A DNA stretch of 64,000 nt from Drosophila persimilis (Eukaryota; Arthropoda; Insecta; Diptera; Drosophilidae), in NCBI RefSeq assembly GCF_003286085.1, contig NW_020825442.1, forward strand, positions 186,001-250,000, read 5' to 3'. The position numbers and the translations under genes are program-made. A model generated the notes under the pieces. The model was given only the letters and a program-made list of their open reading frames with translations, searched no databases and was not told the origin of the DNA. Of the stretch, positions 10,561-25,917 are shown in pieces; the stretch's first letter is position 1; each line of letters starts with the position of its first letter.

Positions 10561-13500
10561 AGTAACGGGGAAGCAAAGCGAAACGCCCTGGTGGGTAAGT
10601 CCGATACGGAAATCATATACTGTAAGGCACCATACGTCCATTACTCCAACAAAGACGGACACCATTGCCTTGCAGGTACTGTGATCAATTCACGGCCAGA
10701 TATTGCGGGAGTACTACGCACATTGGGAAGGCACTTCCCTATCTTAGCACTTAAAAGCCAGTAATCCATGATCGCGGTCCCAGGCTGAGACACGAGTGCC
10801 AGAAGCTCATCATGCTGTTCCCTTTGTAAAGCGAAACATTGCTATTTGCGATGTGATAATGATACTGACAATCAATTAAAAACTATGTTCATCGATTAAA
10901 TATACTTGAATGCCAAACGGTGGATAATTCTTTGAGTATTTTGCTTATTCGGATTTCCATGCATATGATGTTCGAGTGGATGTATACGTACCCATTGAAA
11001 TATAGTTTAAATATAAAACATAAAACATAAACATGTAATTAAAGTGACTGGTTTGAATATTTAGAGGCAGATATATAGTCTTGAGCAGCATCGGAATGGA
11101 TAGGTGGAATCCACTGGGAAAGAATACTTTATATATTATAGCTGCCATTGAAACAATGCCTGTGCAAGGGTATCTACAGCCGAGGCTTACGGAACTTTCC
11201 CTACATATCCTTTTATATTTTTTTATATTTTTCTTTTGCTCCTGCCTTTGTTGTGCCCCACCACACCACACGCAGAAAAACTTACCACAGCAACAACGAC
11301 ATCACAATGAAAAGAGACAATTGAGCGTGCCGGGAAGAAGCGATAGAGAGACTGAATGTGGAGGCTGGAGGCTGGAGGAGAGTAGAGTAGAGAAGAAGTG
11401 AAGACCATGATGAAGACATCAACATAGTCAAACGTCAGGACATGGGAGCACAGCCGTCACGTACTCGTACTCGGAGCTGTCAGTGGCACGGCTAGCGCAC
11501 GGGCGGAGTTCACTCCAGCTCCGAGCTCCAACTCATTTGAGCCTTGGCCTGCCGGGCTGACAGACTAACAGACTGACTCACTGAACTAAAAGTCAGCAAA
11601 AGCAGCAAACTAAATTAAAAAGAGAGCACCCGCAGCAGCAAGTGGTGCAAGGAAGAAGTTTCAGAGAAGAGGACACAGCAGGCACCGCACGGCACGGCAC
11701 GGCACACTTCACTTGACTTCACTTCCGTCAAATGCAGACTCCACCAACGAAAGCGTAAGGTGATTTAGATCTGAACTCAGCTGTCCTACAAACAAATGAA
11801 AACGCATCTCGTGGTATTTCAAAACAGATATAAGTTTTAGTCCACCAGAGTTTAAAAATATGTAAACAAATATGTATATAGGCCCTCGATATCAGCACAT
11901 GACTATGACTGAAATTAAAGGACGGCGCGCCGTTGCTAGGCCCGGATCTAGCTCGCCGGATGGTCGGGGCTCTTTCTCACCCAATATTACTATTACCCCA
12001 TTTTATTTAATAGTGCACTTCTACGGAAAATTATACATGGCTATACAAAGAAAAATTTAACTCTTATAGCGCACCCTGCTGAAGCCACTACTATTTGGAG
12101 CTAACCAAATACCCTACCTGCCTACCCTACTATGTCCATCCGCTCGAATTAATGGATTGTTCCTTGATCAATCTTTTAATAAGATTCACCACATTTTATA
12201 AAATCCTGACAGAATAACTACAAATAATGCATATAATACAATTACGCTACAAACGCCAGTTGTTTTGGTTTACATATTGCAGATAGTACTTCCATTGTTA
12301 TGGAATCAAAAGTTACACAAAAGAAAGATAAGAGATAACATTAGAGAGGGGTGTTATTCAAGTTTCTATTTTATTACGTTGCACTGTATTTATGAACAAA
12401 ACTTCAATTCCTGAAGTTGACTTTGGGGTTAGCGAGCAGTAGGAAAGATTCGTGGTGATTGAAGCCGACCTTCAGCACGTTGGATCTCTCGACAGAGATC
12501 CAGAAGAGATGTTGGAGAAGTCTCGACCACTGTTGCTCCCTGTTTAATCTTCCCGAGACTGAACCGCGATGGGGCAGCGTAGGTGCAACTATGTTAGCAC
12601 GTGCACGGCACTGATATGCGAACATACCTTCTTGCTAAAGCCCTTGCATTTACATGCATCCTTCATATTTATAGAGAACAACATATTGCTCCGATAAGTA
12701 CAGTACTATATGTACTACCACGTCCGTACTGGTCGATCAACTAATGCCAAAAGCAGTAATAGAAGATGGTCTAAGTTGAGCGAGCAACAGAGCTCGTGCC
12801 TCCCACTGTCCGTTGCCTGTATTCGTCCGTGGGTGTCAGATCCAAAGAGCGATTAGGCCTTGAACCGAACCTTAAGAGCGACTAAGGCTTGACCATTAGA
12901 CAGATAATAGGGAAGATAATAAAATTAAATAAATTGCCCGTATTTGTTTTGTGCTGGCAACTACTAAGATTGCTTTCGTTTATCCGCTTATCACATCTAA
13001 AATAAAAATGTGGAAATTTGGTTTTGATTGTCTGAAATCACATACATACGAGTATGTGAGGACACTTGGTGTTTGTTGGATGTTGGATGGCAATTTCAAT
13101 ATTTCTGCGAGTATTTGCTTGCTGCTCATTTATGTACAATTTGTATCATGAAGATTTAACCTTTGATTATTCCTCTTCTTAGATGTACATATATGTATGT
13201 GTTTGGCCAATTTATAAGCAGCTTTAAGGCCAAGCTGTTGAACAAATAATCTGAACAAAAATGTTGTTGCTTCAGCAGTAAATGAATCCAAAGAAAATCC
13301 AGAAATACCATTGTTTTTTCATGCATACTCGTGAGAAATGATTTTGTTATTTGTCGGCTGCTTATGGACAGCTATGGGATTCTCTCGGAAAACAAGGATA
13401 TGCCAAGTAAAAACATTAATTAATGAGTGTATCATATTCTAACGTCAGACATGAACTGTCGTATAGCAGCCACTCTTGCTTCTGTTTCTAAGAGCAAAAA

Positions 13501-15770
13501 CCAGGACAATCAAACAAGCAAATTGATTGCAAATTAGGAAAACACTTCAACCTGCAATGCACTTGCACATTTGCAGCTGAATATTTAACGTCAAAATGGG
13601 ATTAAATAAATGCAAAGACTTTCAAAAGTTACCACCTGACAAGAGGAGAAGATCGACTATTTCCCCAAAAAACAGTTTTTCTAACCATTTCCCAGGACTA
13701 TTGAGCACAAGGTGAGGCAGCCGAAAAAACAATTTGCACAGCATTCCAAACTTCAGAGAGAGAGCCAGTCATTCAATTGGCAGTACCTTCTCTTCAATGT
13801 ACCTTGAGTCAGTCGAAACTTTCTTCAATTGTGTCCGCTTTCCCCACACTCTCTATGACTTTCTCTCTGTTTCTCTCCATCTGTGAGTGCGTGCTTGTGT
13901 ATTTGTGGCTGGCTTTCCGTTACTTTACTTTGACTTCCTGCAACAGCGACAGTATCAGGAGTACCGCCAGCGCAGAGGCAGCAAACGTTCCTACGCTCTG
14001 CTTGATTTGCATGAAAAGGCAGACTGCAGACATCTCTTCTTTACTCACACAACATCACATCAGTTGGACCTGCTTAGACCCTGCTGCAAGCTAAACAAAG
14101 GCGATGCTGTACGAAGTCCCTTGCATACCCTTCCAGAGGATACCATCGAGAAAACGGCGCCATATTATCCAGATCTCATAATATGATCCATATTTTTAAT
14201 TGAACCCTTACTGAGTCACTCAAAGCTTCAGATTCATGCGGATCTCTAGTCCGTAAGCATATAAATTACTTCGTGATTGTAGAAAGTAATAGTGATGAAA
14301 CACTATTGTTACTATGATGCTATTTTCTCTCTGAGGCAGAAGCAGGAGACAATTTAATGTGTGTTCTGCGACGGCTATTCAGTAAAATCGGATGCAAATT
14401 TAATGAAAATTTGGGGAAAACTTGCTCTTATCTGGCAACGATGCGGACCGCAAGGGTATTTAAACCTGCGGCCCCGCAAAAGCTACTTAGTTTTCTTTCG
14501 TGTCACAGCTTGACGCCCAGACGGACACACAGTGAAACAGAAAGAGATGGCAAGTGAGACAGAGAGACAGAGAGACAAAGAGAGAGACGAGCAGTCTCTC
14601 GAGCAGAGTGAGTGAGAGAGAGTATCGTTCCATTCAAGTTGCTACTTTGCTGCTGACAACTGACATCGAGTGGCCATATAGTACGAGTGAGTATATGGCT
14701 GATGGCTGTGTGGCTGCCTTTGCGCACTGTTCTTATGTCCTGCCTCGTGCGTGTTCATGTTGTTCTGGTTGTTGTTATTCCTGTGCTTATTGTCACATCA
14801 CAAAAGCTGACGCGCCATCATTATCTAAGGGTATTGCCTTGTCCTTTCTGCTCTACATCTGGTACTACTTCTTTTACCGCCTCTGATACTGATACCGATA
14901 CTGTCACTGGTAGTATTACTCGTACTTCTTTTACTGGAATTTCTTCTACTCGATTGTTTTCGACTGTCTCAGTTTTACACTGATGACTCTTATGCTACTA
15001 CAACTTATACTAAAAACTTTGAGCCCTGCCATTGTACCTGGCACGCTACCATTTAAGGCATCAAAGCAAACAAGCTTTCCATTTTCCAGCTGATTACGAA
15101 ACGAAAACAATAAAGAAACAGCTCTAGACAGACTATAATATTGCAACTAAATCAGCGTTTTTTCAACAATTCTTGTATTACCGATTATAATCGTTTTTTT
15201 TCGATGGCAATCTATGTCTCCATCAAATATGATTGTTGCACGAAAATCAGCTCTAAAAGGCATCCCCATAGCCCTCTCACACACGTCCCTTGGAGGACGA
15301 CCTTCCATTGCTAAGCAACCAACCCTTGCGAGGACCCACTGTATCCAAAGGGACAGAGGGCGGAGAAAGGAGACCGGAGACCGGAGACCGGAGTGGAGTG
15401 CAACTTTTCGGCTGACGCTTCATCTTCGAAACTTAATTTGCACCTAATGCAGCGTTGCCCCGCCTGATGCTGTGCTTAATTATAATCTCAAGAACTTGGT
15501 ACTCCTCGCTCGCCCATCAATTTACCCTTCCAACAGAGGTTCGCATGACTTTCACCAGACAGAAAGATCTTAGATCTTCGAGAGTATCTGCCTTGATCCC
15601 ATGCCATGATGCCATGATGCCATCCTGCTAGGGTATTTTGGGTTTGGGGATCCTGTCCTTCGTCTCCTGTATTGTGTTTGCTCTGCTTTTGTGTTGCTTG
15701 GTGCAAAACTTCAAGCTGAACGCCTTGCTGCCATTGTCATTGCCAGAGATTTCTCTCACTCCCTTCTGTA

Positions 15771-15802
15771 TCTGTATGTATCTGTATCTGTATCTGTATC
15801 TG
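15771..15802. repeat. TGTATC hexamer microsatellite
   Basis: About five tandem tgtatc units followed by degenerate copies. Confidence 0.8.
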
Positions 15803-17398
15803 TCTTTGTGTCCCTGTCTTCGCTGCATGTCTGTTTGTCTGCCTGTGTGTATGTGTGTGTGTCCCTGTCTGGAAATGGCTGACAACAATAGCAACTATCC
15901 TTCGCAGTGTGTGTTGTGTGTGCTGCACATTTACTTGTTCTGTTCTGTTCAGTTCACTTCTGTGTCAGTTTCGGTTACGTAAGTAAATTAATTAATTTTC
16001 AATTGCTTTAAATAAACAAACAGCTTTCTAAAAGCAAACAACTTTGAGCAGCAGCAACATCAAACATAATGAACAACCTCGAGGACGTTTAACAGGAATG
16101 TGGGCTGGGGGCTTTTGGCTGGTGGTGCTGCTGCTGTTGCTGTTGCTGCTGCTTCTGGGGTATGTGGCAGATTGGTCAGGCTGAGATTACGCCAGCGATA
16201 ACGATTGCAATTACGCAGGCAACGTCGCAACACTTGGGCAAACAGCATTGTTGCCACGTTGCCGCACTTCAGGCGTGGCGCGGCGCGATGCGCGGCATGG
16301 CGTTGCTCTTAATTGAAAAGCGACAGAAGGGGCCATCCAGGGGACATCCACGGAGAGCGATCCCTTAGACACCCTAACCTAATGCATCGATAGAAAAGCT
16401 TTGAATTGAGCTTAGTCCATCTAAAACTAAATGGAACTCCAGCCCATGAGTGGTTGATCGGGAGCGGCGGGGTTCCTTGGATAACTGCATGCCGGCTCAT
16501 CCTGATCGGTGTGACTGACTGGCCCCACAACGTTGAAAAGGTTTGGGTAAAATGTGCCAGGGAGGGCATCAATAATCTCCTTAAATCCGGCCTTGAAGCA
16601 CCATCCACCGCCCCACCATGCCACCCTTAATCGACTGCAGCAACTTAATCTCTGTTTTGCCACGCCACAGCCCACAGCCCACAGCCCACTGCCCGATAGG
16701 AACAGTAAGCACTCGACGCACGGGAGGAGCGTACTCGAACAAGCAGAAAAGTTTTTATAGAAAAGTACGCGTATGATGCCACTTGTTCCATCTTGTTTGG
16801 CTGTACTTTTCCGAGCGGTGGTGAACTTTAGAGTGCCGTGCCGGGCCGTGCCGTCGAGTGGATATCTCCGACAGAGATGCCAACCTATTTATGGGGCCAT
16901 CGGTCCCCGCAATGTGGTCCGATTGGCAGGCCTTAATGGGGGGTGGAGAGGTGGGGGTGGCGCAGCAATTAGCAGGATAGCCCGGGGAAGGGCGTTCGGA
17001 AATAATCCAGAAATAATCTGGGAATCATTCTTTGAATGCTTTTGGATGCGCCCCCCATCGCCATCCATAATGTCCTCACACTCGAGAGAAATTTCTGTTT
17101 AATTAGCAAATAAAGCGTAAATCTTGCTGCTCTTAAAGGCCAAAAGCTTTGCCATCCCTAATCCGAGGCGAGAGCTTTCCACCACGCCCACTGCGCAGAC
17201 TCGCTCTTAGCTCGCCCCCGAATCTCTTCGCGGGCTCTCCCTGGTCTCCTGCCGCAGATGGATGCCATGGATGACATGGATGCCACAGATGCATGCGGCA
17301 AAGACAAGTCAAGCTGCTTTCGCATTTAAATGGCGGCGGCTCCTTCGCCCTTTGTTGCAATTGTCTTACCCACAAAGCTGATGCTGATGCAGTGGCAA

Positions 17399-17436
17399 CA
17401 GCAGCAGCAGCGGCAGCGGCGGCAGCGGCGGCAGCA
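17399..17436. repeat. CAG/CGG trinucleotide run
   Basis: Alternating cag and cgg triplets. An open frame through it encodes only alanine and is not otherwise gene-like. Confidence 0.75.
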
Positions 17437-20400
17437 GTGCTAGAGCGGGGAGACAGGTGGTATAAAGGGTTGCAAGTGGGTCACTGGGGCAGCAGGCGCA
17501 GCAGGGGCGGAACGGCAGAGCAGCAGCCCAGCAGCGGCAATCAAAAAAAATAGAGTCAACATGCAGCGCATTGCAATGAAGACTTCCTGTCGTGCTGACG
17601 TCATTACGATGGGATCCCCTCCTAAACCCATGACCCCATCACTTTACAGCCATAAAGGCGAGCGCAGGCGTGACTCTTCATCGATGCAGCTTCATAGTAA
17701 AAGAATCCATGAACACTTCGAAGATAATTTTCAGAGAAATTCTCACGGATTTCAAAGATCTCTTGACGAACTATGAATGGAATTTACAAGCCATGGATGA
17801 GATTTGATACCATCATTCGTGGTGCCCTGGTAAGATCTCCTCTGGCTTTGATTGTGGCCTAGGAGGGACCCAGACCAGACCTACTTCAAGTCCAAGCGTT
17901 GTTCCAATTTTCGCACTCACTGTGCCCCGGCGCCGTCCCCGGCCCCGGCCCACCCGTCATCGCCAGACAAGGACATCAACTGTTTCGCTGTGGCTGTCGG
18001 CTGTCGCTGTCGCGGCCAGCTCTGCCCAGAGAAGAAACAACAACTGCAACAAATTTCAAAAGTTGCGTCTGCAGTTTTTCAGTTCTTTTTTTGTTGTTTT
18101 TTTTGTTATTTTACCATGGCATTTTTGTTTTTGTCCGATGTATTTTTTTATAACCTTTCAGAGGGTATGCGGCGTTTCCGAATCCATGCATTCCATGGTT
18201 CATTGCTCAGAGGAGTGGATGATCGGATCATTTCTGATGAGGAGATACAAGCCGTCAGTGCTTTTTTTCCATACCCTATCGAAATGGAATCCCAATCGAA
18301 TTACAATGGCCTGTATGTACATACATAAGTATAGTACAGTCATAGCAGTGATGCTGATGCTGCAAGAGTAGTAAAAGCTTCGGCTCCGACTTTATTCGAA
18401 TTTGTTGTTGTTTTTTTTTTTGTGTTTCCAGAGCGACAAACTTTGTTTTGTTATTGTTACCGCCTTCCCGACGTCGCTCTTTTTGTTCGTACTGTGCTGC
18501 CTTGTTTTTATTGTTGATGGCATAATAAGAGTGCAGATTTTTGTATTATTAAGTTGAAGTTGCACGCAGTTTGCGGCAAGCGACGGCGCTGCCAGCGCCA
18601 GACGCCAGTGGCAGCAACAGCAACAGCAGCAACAACAAGCAAAAACAGGAACCGGAAGGAGCTGCAGCCGTAGAGGAGGAGAGGAGGAAAAGAAAGGAGG
18701 CTGGGAGAAATGCAAAAATAAAATGACGGCGGTGGCTAGCCGCAGAAGCTAGAAAATTGGATGAAAAACGAGGGATGGAGAAGCACAGATGGGGGATGGG
18801 CAATGAGAATCGAGACAGCGATTAAAGTCGAGACTAAAGCAGCGACCTCCTCCGAAAGAACTCCAACAGATGAACAATAATACCCATAACTACACGAAAA
18901 ACAGCGCCAGGAACAACTCCAACAACTGCACCAAGAGCAACAGCAACAGCAAAAACGTTGCATACAAATTAGCGCACAAAAAAATAATGACCGGAAGAAG
19001 CTAGAAGCGTAGAGACTAGGCGCAGAGACTGGGGCCCAGACTGAGCCAGAGACTGGGACACATACCAAGGATGAGGCATACCAGCTGTGGCGCAGACGAA
19101 GGATGCTACACAGACTAGGATGCCAGGGACAAAGACAAACAGGGAAGGCGAGGCAATGTGAGTCTAACAGGATATTGCATATGCAGATGATGCTCATAAT
19201 TATAGCCAACTGGCGGGGCCGATGCTGGCAAAGCGCTCCACGGAATAGGGATCTGAACTTTTAGGGGGCATGGAAAGCCGCTCAACTCAAGGAAAACTTT
19301 AAATTCAAATAATTCCCTCACAAAACACTCCAAAACTCTCACCAACACTTTCACCATAAGATAACAAGACACATCGGAGAGCACATTAGAAATACACCAA
19401 GAAAAGCTCACAATCAACACAAAATTAAAGACAAATATGGAAACTATTCCAAGAAATGTCGACTAATTCCATAGATACACACACACATGCACAGTCAAAG
19501 GATATGGCGGGGGATCAGCAGCCGCAGCCGTCTCCATGAGAACCCCAGAAAAAGCAGAGAGGAAAATTAAATTGTCGCCATTCAGCGGACTATTAACGCA
19601 ATTAAGAAGCCCACAAGCAGCCGGGGAGCCGCAACGTTGAGAGGGTCAAGAGTTCCTTAGTGCGCTGGAGAGAAGGATACACTCATGTGGGGAGCACACA
19701 GCAAAACAGCATTGTTCAACTTTAATGAGCATTATTAAAAATTAATCAACAATTTACATTTATTTACAAAGGTTGTACAGTGGCCGGAAGCACGGTGCAG
19801 GGCATACAGGGCACACAGGGCACGCAGGGCGGTGGTTTGTGGTTGGGGGAGAGTTTAGTGGGTAGTCATTCAACCTCGCTCAAATCCCCTTTGCCAACCA
19901 CCATCCATGGCTGACCCAAAGCGACCGCACTTCAAACACAACAACAAAAACAACAACAAAAACAGCAACAAAAAACGAACTCAAAATGAAAATGAAACAG
20001 AAACTGATGTAGACATTCACTGAAAATTACGTAAATTAAATTTGTTTTTATGGCAGGCAGACGCTTAAATGTACCATCCATTCCTTCCAATCCCTTCCCA
20101 TCCCTCCCCATCCCCCTTCAGGCTCACACACACACACGCACTCAGAGCTTAATAAGCGGCACACACACATGCATGGGAACCCAAAAAGTTGAAGTGAACA
20201 CGAAAAAATCAAGAATGAAAGGACTCCATCGGAGGCCGTATCCTTGTACTCTTACAGGCACATGTATTCTAGAAGAAGCTATAAGACAAAGAGATCCAAT
20301 TCCTCTTTAAACCCGACAAAAAAGTTCGATCACAAGGCATTTATGTGAAGTGCCTTAATAAAAGTGTTTCGTGGTACTAAACAGGAAGATCATGACGATC

Positions 20401-23400
20401 GAACATTATGTATCTGCAACAAGATCATCGTGCATATACGAATATGGTGTTGGAGATGTATATACGTACATACATTTTAGAGTATTTATGTTGTTAATTG
20501 GGCCTAGTCTTTTTTTTTTAATCGAATTGTCTGCAGACGACGTTATGGTCTGGTATTTCCAGAAGGAAGGAAAATGATGCACTCCATCCATTTTCCGCCC
20601 TAATACAGTACATCGATGCTGCCTGGTAGATCGAGCTTTCTGTTATTTGTAGCCTTCTCAAATTTCGAATAGGTACAGTTTGGGCGACGAGTTTTCTCCA
20701 CTTTTACCACAAGTCCTTGCATTATTTTTGCTTATATTATTTTCAAGGACTGATGATGTACACATGGCACAATTCAAACTCAAAATGCCCTCGGAAAGGG
20801 TATCTGAAATAAAAAGGAACAGTAAGCTGAGCAAAGCCCAAAACCGGACCGAAGGCAGCCTTGGGGCCAAGCCTTTGGTGGGGGCTGTAGAGAGCACTGA
20901 GGGATTCAGGGAATCTAGAGGGGGGCAGAGTAGGGCGGAGCGGAGAAATGTAAAATAAGGACGCAATGGGGAGGCGCTAGACCTTTGGGTCATGCCCAGG
21001 CGCTTTTCGGTGCCCTGTTAATAATGAGAAGGCAAACTGCAGGACATGACGGAAGTCCAGCAGGCTGTGGAGCAGGCAGGGGTAGGCAAGCCAAGAGGGT
21101 GTTACTGGACAGAGTGGGGAGAAGGGAAGAGGGCTACTTCGGTCAGTGGCTTCATCAATTTTCAGTTTCGTGGCTTTATGTTTGGGCCGAAGAGTTAAAA
21201 GTCGAAAAGGTACGCCTGGGAGGGCTCCAACTGCACCCAGACCCGGATTCCAGATCCCAGATCCCATTGTATCCCGTAAAGTTTTCCTTAATATCATCAT
21301 TATCATTATAGCATTTATATGTTGACATTTTCTTCTTTCCTTGTCATTATTCCCAGTCACTTCTTCATTCTCATTTGCTTCTAAGGAATAAATAAATAAT
21401 AATATAATAATGGATCTTTTATCTTCCCTTTAAACATCGTTACCTTTCTTTAATGTTCTCTGAATTAAAGCAAACAAAAATTCCATTCCGATATCATCTT
21501 ATTTCCAGAAATGTTCACCTTTCTTTCTTGTTCCTTTTCCCCCAAGATTCGCTCAACATCTTTCGACCTCTTTCGACGGGAGACAATCCAACCTTTTGCC
21601 TCAACTGGCATAATCATGGAAAAAGTTACGAAATCTTGAATCATGAATTACTTAATTTGTTTACTCCTTTCTGGAACGTTTCAACAATTGAAATATCTCA
21701 ATTTCAACTTGTTTAACATTTGCCAAAATCCCCCACTATCGCCGCGTCTCCGTCCAGCACTCTGCCATGGAAGCGCCACCAGAAAAGCAGATTTACCAGG
21801 CGGCACCTGTGACAGAGTCCCCGAGAGTTTTCCGCCTCTTCAGCAACGGATGATGCTGCTGCCCCATCCCAACCCATACCAACCCATCCCACCCCGATGT
21901 CCCCCATCTCTCCATAGATGTCTATGCCCTTGCCCCGTTTTAGTTTCGTCAGGGTGGGGTGGGGCGCAGGGAAGGGTTGTCGGAGGAGAGATAGGGGCTA
22001 TGGGGCCGTTTCTGTTTTCAACTCAAATTGAAGGCCCCTCGTAACTTTCAATGTCGTTGGGCGAAAACTGGCAAAAAGTTTCATTTACAAGAGGCGGTGG
22101 CACCGACCAGAAAGACACCAACAACAGCACTGACAATGCCCAGCGCAAATATCAATGATATGTTTGTTAAAAAACACAACAAGGACAACAAGGACCTTCT
22201 GCAACCAGCCGCCATCGTTCCACGGAATAAAGTCTGAAATCTTTTTTGTGCTTGGTCTTCTCTTTGTATACCCTTTCCAAAGGCCATTCAATTTTCACCA
22301 GATGTTTGTACCAAATAGAAGAAACCATCAAGGATTATTATTGAGTATCGAGTGTTCAAAAGTCGAGTCGATGAAGCATCTGTCGAGCAAAACGACTGTA
22401 CACTATGAACTACTTAAATACCACCTTTGTTGGGTAAAATCTCAAAAATTAATATTGAACTGTGCTATATTTGCTGCCTTAAAACAATAACCTTTAGTAT
22501 GTACATATTTTTGAGAGTTTTAAATTTTATTTTTAATTTTGTTGCAGCCAGTTTGTAAGCTGGATCGAATCACCATGTCCTTCAATCGAATAAGACATAG
22601 GACATCACACTTCTCCCATTCAAAATAAACATACGCTCTAAAAGGGCATCAAAGGCATCGACCCACTGATGCTGGCCTTCGCTTCTCGTTTTGCTTGATT
22701 TTGGTTTATTCGGCAACGTTTTTGGTGGGTCGTGTACTTGGCCCCTTTTTGTGTCCGTCCGGACGCCTGGCCCGGAGAGCAGCCATAGAAGAGTTGTCAT
22801 GAGGCGGCGAAACTTTTGTAACCGGTCGTCGAGGCTGTGAATCCTTCGAGCGCTACTCCTTTTCATACCCGACAGCCGACACCCTCAAAGGCGGCCAATA
22901 ATTGTAAATTAAAATTGAAACGAATGAAAGCAAATGGAAGATGGAAATGGTAATGATAGCAACAGCAGATACTCGTATTCCGTAAGGGAGAAAGGGAGAA
23001 ACGAGAAGGAACCCCAAAAAAAAGAGAGGCTAGCTGGCTGGCAAGGATGGTCCTTGTGGACCAATAGACATGTTCACCGTGTGTCCAAGGGAATGCGAAT
23101 AGGATTGGCGAGGATTGGGATGGGGATGGGGATGGGGATGGTACTGCACCGTGTCCTGAGAGTGCTTAGACAATTTTAATATCGTTCGAGATACTATACT
23201 ATCTGGCTACTGATACCGATGAATGTATCGATGGCAGAGTGCTGTAATTGATTCAGTTATCGAGCACTTATTGCGATATACTGCAGAAACAACCAAAAGA
23301 ATCTCAAATCCCGCCATAACCATATACCCACAGTGCGTATTATTGTTGTCTGGTGGAGGCCCTCCTTCTGGTCGTCTGGCTAATGGCCAACGCTTTGCCT

Positions 23401-23909
23401 AATTCCCAAACCCCAACTCCCCGTAGAGACCGCTGCTGCCTTGGACGCTTTTGTTACATTTAACTAATGCATTGTGCCTACGCATAATGCCCGCATCCAT
23501 ACGAGCAGGCGGACACCCAGGACACTGTAGCAGCAAGGCAGACATACAGTCGGACAGATATAAAGCGACACGCTGGGAGGCCATTGAAAACACACACTTA
23601 TTGCTCGTGCTCTCCAGCACTAGAGCCAGCACAGTGGAAGGAATGAAATTGGAAACCATATTCGATATATCGACTTCAAGATTCATTTCTTCACCTTCTT
23701 CAGCCTTTGACAGCTTTAATGTAAAGTAAAAATCGGCAGTTGTTGGTGTGAGAAGAGAGAGAGGGAGAGAGCCAGTTGTGGCGAAATAATGGTCAGTAGC
23801 GTCAAAATGGAAATAGATAAAATACTCTCAAATTCTAAGCAGATAGCAAAAGAGGAGAAACGAAGTTCAAGAATTAACTTTAAAACATAGCTAGCGGTAG
23901 TGCTTCCTC

Positions 23910-23970
23910 TGACTGAGTATCGGGTATAAATGTAGAGGAGCGACCGTAGCTGCGACTCACAGCGTTCCCG
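23910..23970. mobile_element. dispersed repeat fragment, same family as 29819-30030
   Basis: The words gactgagtatcgggtataaa, then gtagagga, then gcgactcac-agcgttccc recur with a few changes at about 29967-30025. This kind of block is scattered widely in fly genomes, often as DINE-1/Helitron-like debris. The family name is from memory and not tested. Confidence 0.5.
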
Positions 23971-25917
23971 CTTGTTTCAAACTGTAGTTCTTCAGAAAAA
24001 TTAATTCGCAAAAACACAAGTCAATAATCATTAAACTTGTCCAAAGAATTTCAAAGATAAATCAACAACAATGTATATAATGAACATAATGTAATATAAT
24101 TATAACATAGCCAAACGTCATAGTAACCAGTGTTATTCTTAAATAAACTGTGTTTTAACTCTAACCTCGTTGTAAATAAATAAATACATACATATATACA
24201 TATATACAAATACATATGTATATTCTCGTGTCGCCAGTCTTCGGTTGCTTTTCTGCCTGTGATCTGCAACAAGCTTCGGCCACTTATCTTTTCAAGTGAA
24301 GCTCTGGCGATTTTCCAATGCAATGGCCCCACTGTGGTACAAGTAATGCGCCAAGGGTCAAACCCAAATGGCATCCCCTCACTCACACACAGAAACAGAC
24401 AACAGATACAGACACACATTCGGAGAGACAGTGTAGCCACCGCAAAGGGACTGGGAAAGGGAAAGGGAAACGGAAATGCGGCTGCAAATGTAATTTTGTG
24501 GAAAAGTGTCGGACTGTTTCCTTGTACTCTCACTCTCCTCTCAATGGCTAACCAAATTCGTAATCGATCCGGACTTCAACTCGTTTGCCGGCATCAATCA
24601 ATTATCATTTTGGGGAGTACCCCTTCTCCAGCCGCCCTTCGTTGCATGTCGCACAGAAGTGTATCAATTTCGATTTGATTTCGTAGTGTGAAAATCGACA
24701 CGCGATTCAGCTGCAGAGCGCAGCCTGACGCCGCCATGAACCCCACGTCCGGCCCCACCAATCGCTGGCGCCACCATCCTGATTCCTGAGCCCTGCCCCA
24801 TGGGGCAGCATAAATCAATTAGCATTAAGGCGGAAGAAAAAACCAAACGGAAAACGGCAAAAATCTGTCCCGGCCATTGCCCGAAGGACAAACACTTCAC
24901 TTATTGTTATCCCCGGCACATAAATAATTGCCGACAGGGGACGAGAAATGCGGAAAGAGGGCAACGAATGATCAGGAGTGCAAGTGAATGCGAATAAACA
25001 AGCCCGAAAGGCACTTAATTGTATCAATTTAAGCAGTTAAAAGCGCCAAACGGCCATCGGGGCCAAACAGCAACGGCAGCAGAATGATAGCTAGATACCC
25101 TCTAAGGTCGATCGTACATATGGTAGCTATAGGATACAGTCTTCATATTCTGGTGGTATGCTTTACACGGTACACAGAAGTAATCCCATACATCCCATAT
25201 GCAACACAGGTACCATGGAGCCATCCACCGATGACCAATATCAAAAGTACTGCTACACCTAACTGCTCAAACCAGTTACTTTAATTATATTATACCATAG
25301 ATTTGATGCTTGCTAGCAATACTTAGCCACATGCATACATATGTATGTGTTGTACATACTCGATCATCATATTCTTTCCGTTTCTGAAACAGCGACCACG
25401 AACTACTAAGGAATAAGCCATCGTTTGGCATTCAAATATATTTAATCGATTAATAAAACTACAACAACATTCGATTATTTCTTTACATTTAATAAATAGT
25501 TTTTAATTGACACATTGTTATATTTCGTTTCACAAGGGAACAGTATGATGAGCTTCTGGCCTCGTGTCTCAGCCTGGGAACCGATCATGGATCTGCAGTC
25601 AGCCTATTGTACGTACTTACAGATGTATACCTATGTGTTGGTGAAGCATTAATTTAGGAGTACCATTTGGAAGTATTTTTGGGCATACGAAAATAAAATT
25701 AGTTTACTAGCTTTTAAGCGCTAAGATAGGGAAGTGCCTTCCCAATGTGCGTAGTACTGTGAATTGATCACAGTACCTGCAAGGCAATGGTGTCCGTCTT
25801 TGTTGGAGTAATGGACGTATGGTGCCTTACAGTATATGATTTCCGTATCGGACTTACCCACCAGGGCGTTTCGCTGTTTGCTTCCCCGTTACTAGTGCTC
25901 TTCATCTAATCCTCCAG

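Larger units (their letters stand above)
7560..10925. repeat. arm A of an inverted segmental duplication (partner 25420-27265)
   Basis: The reverse complement of this segment is found at 25420-27265. The match is near-identical over about 9640-10830. It is recognisable but diverged at both outer ends: the 3' flank of the gene near 7560-7760, and the region near 10890-10925. Arm A keeps a complete Tpr2-like gene, while arm B has lost the part equivalent to about 8460-9640. Small indels separate the arms; for example arm A has about 16 bp extra near 10705, and arm B has about 115 bp extra near 25600-25710. Confidence 0.85.
10926..25419. other. 14.5 kb spacer between inverted arms, no gene supported
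   Basis: I see no domain, no convincing exon set and no RNA gene. Open frames are under 170 codons and are dominated by simple sequence (for example 17922-18371 and 18736-19209). Visible items are TATCTG repeats near 15771-15802, CAG/CGG near 17399-17436, CAA/CAG runs near 18610-18640 and 18900-18960, a GGGGAT run near 23118-23143, and a dispersed-repeat fragment at 23910-23970. The stretches 11930-12640 and 12720-12930 have the look of old transposon remnants but carry no recognisable protein. Confidence 0.5.

Noticed and set aside
11930-12930. Possible LTR retrotransposon remnant
   Set aside because: The sequence has a transposon-like feel (gagcgattaggccttgaacc words) but no protein motif, primer site or paired LTR could be found.
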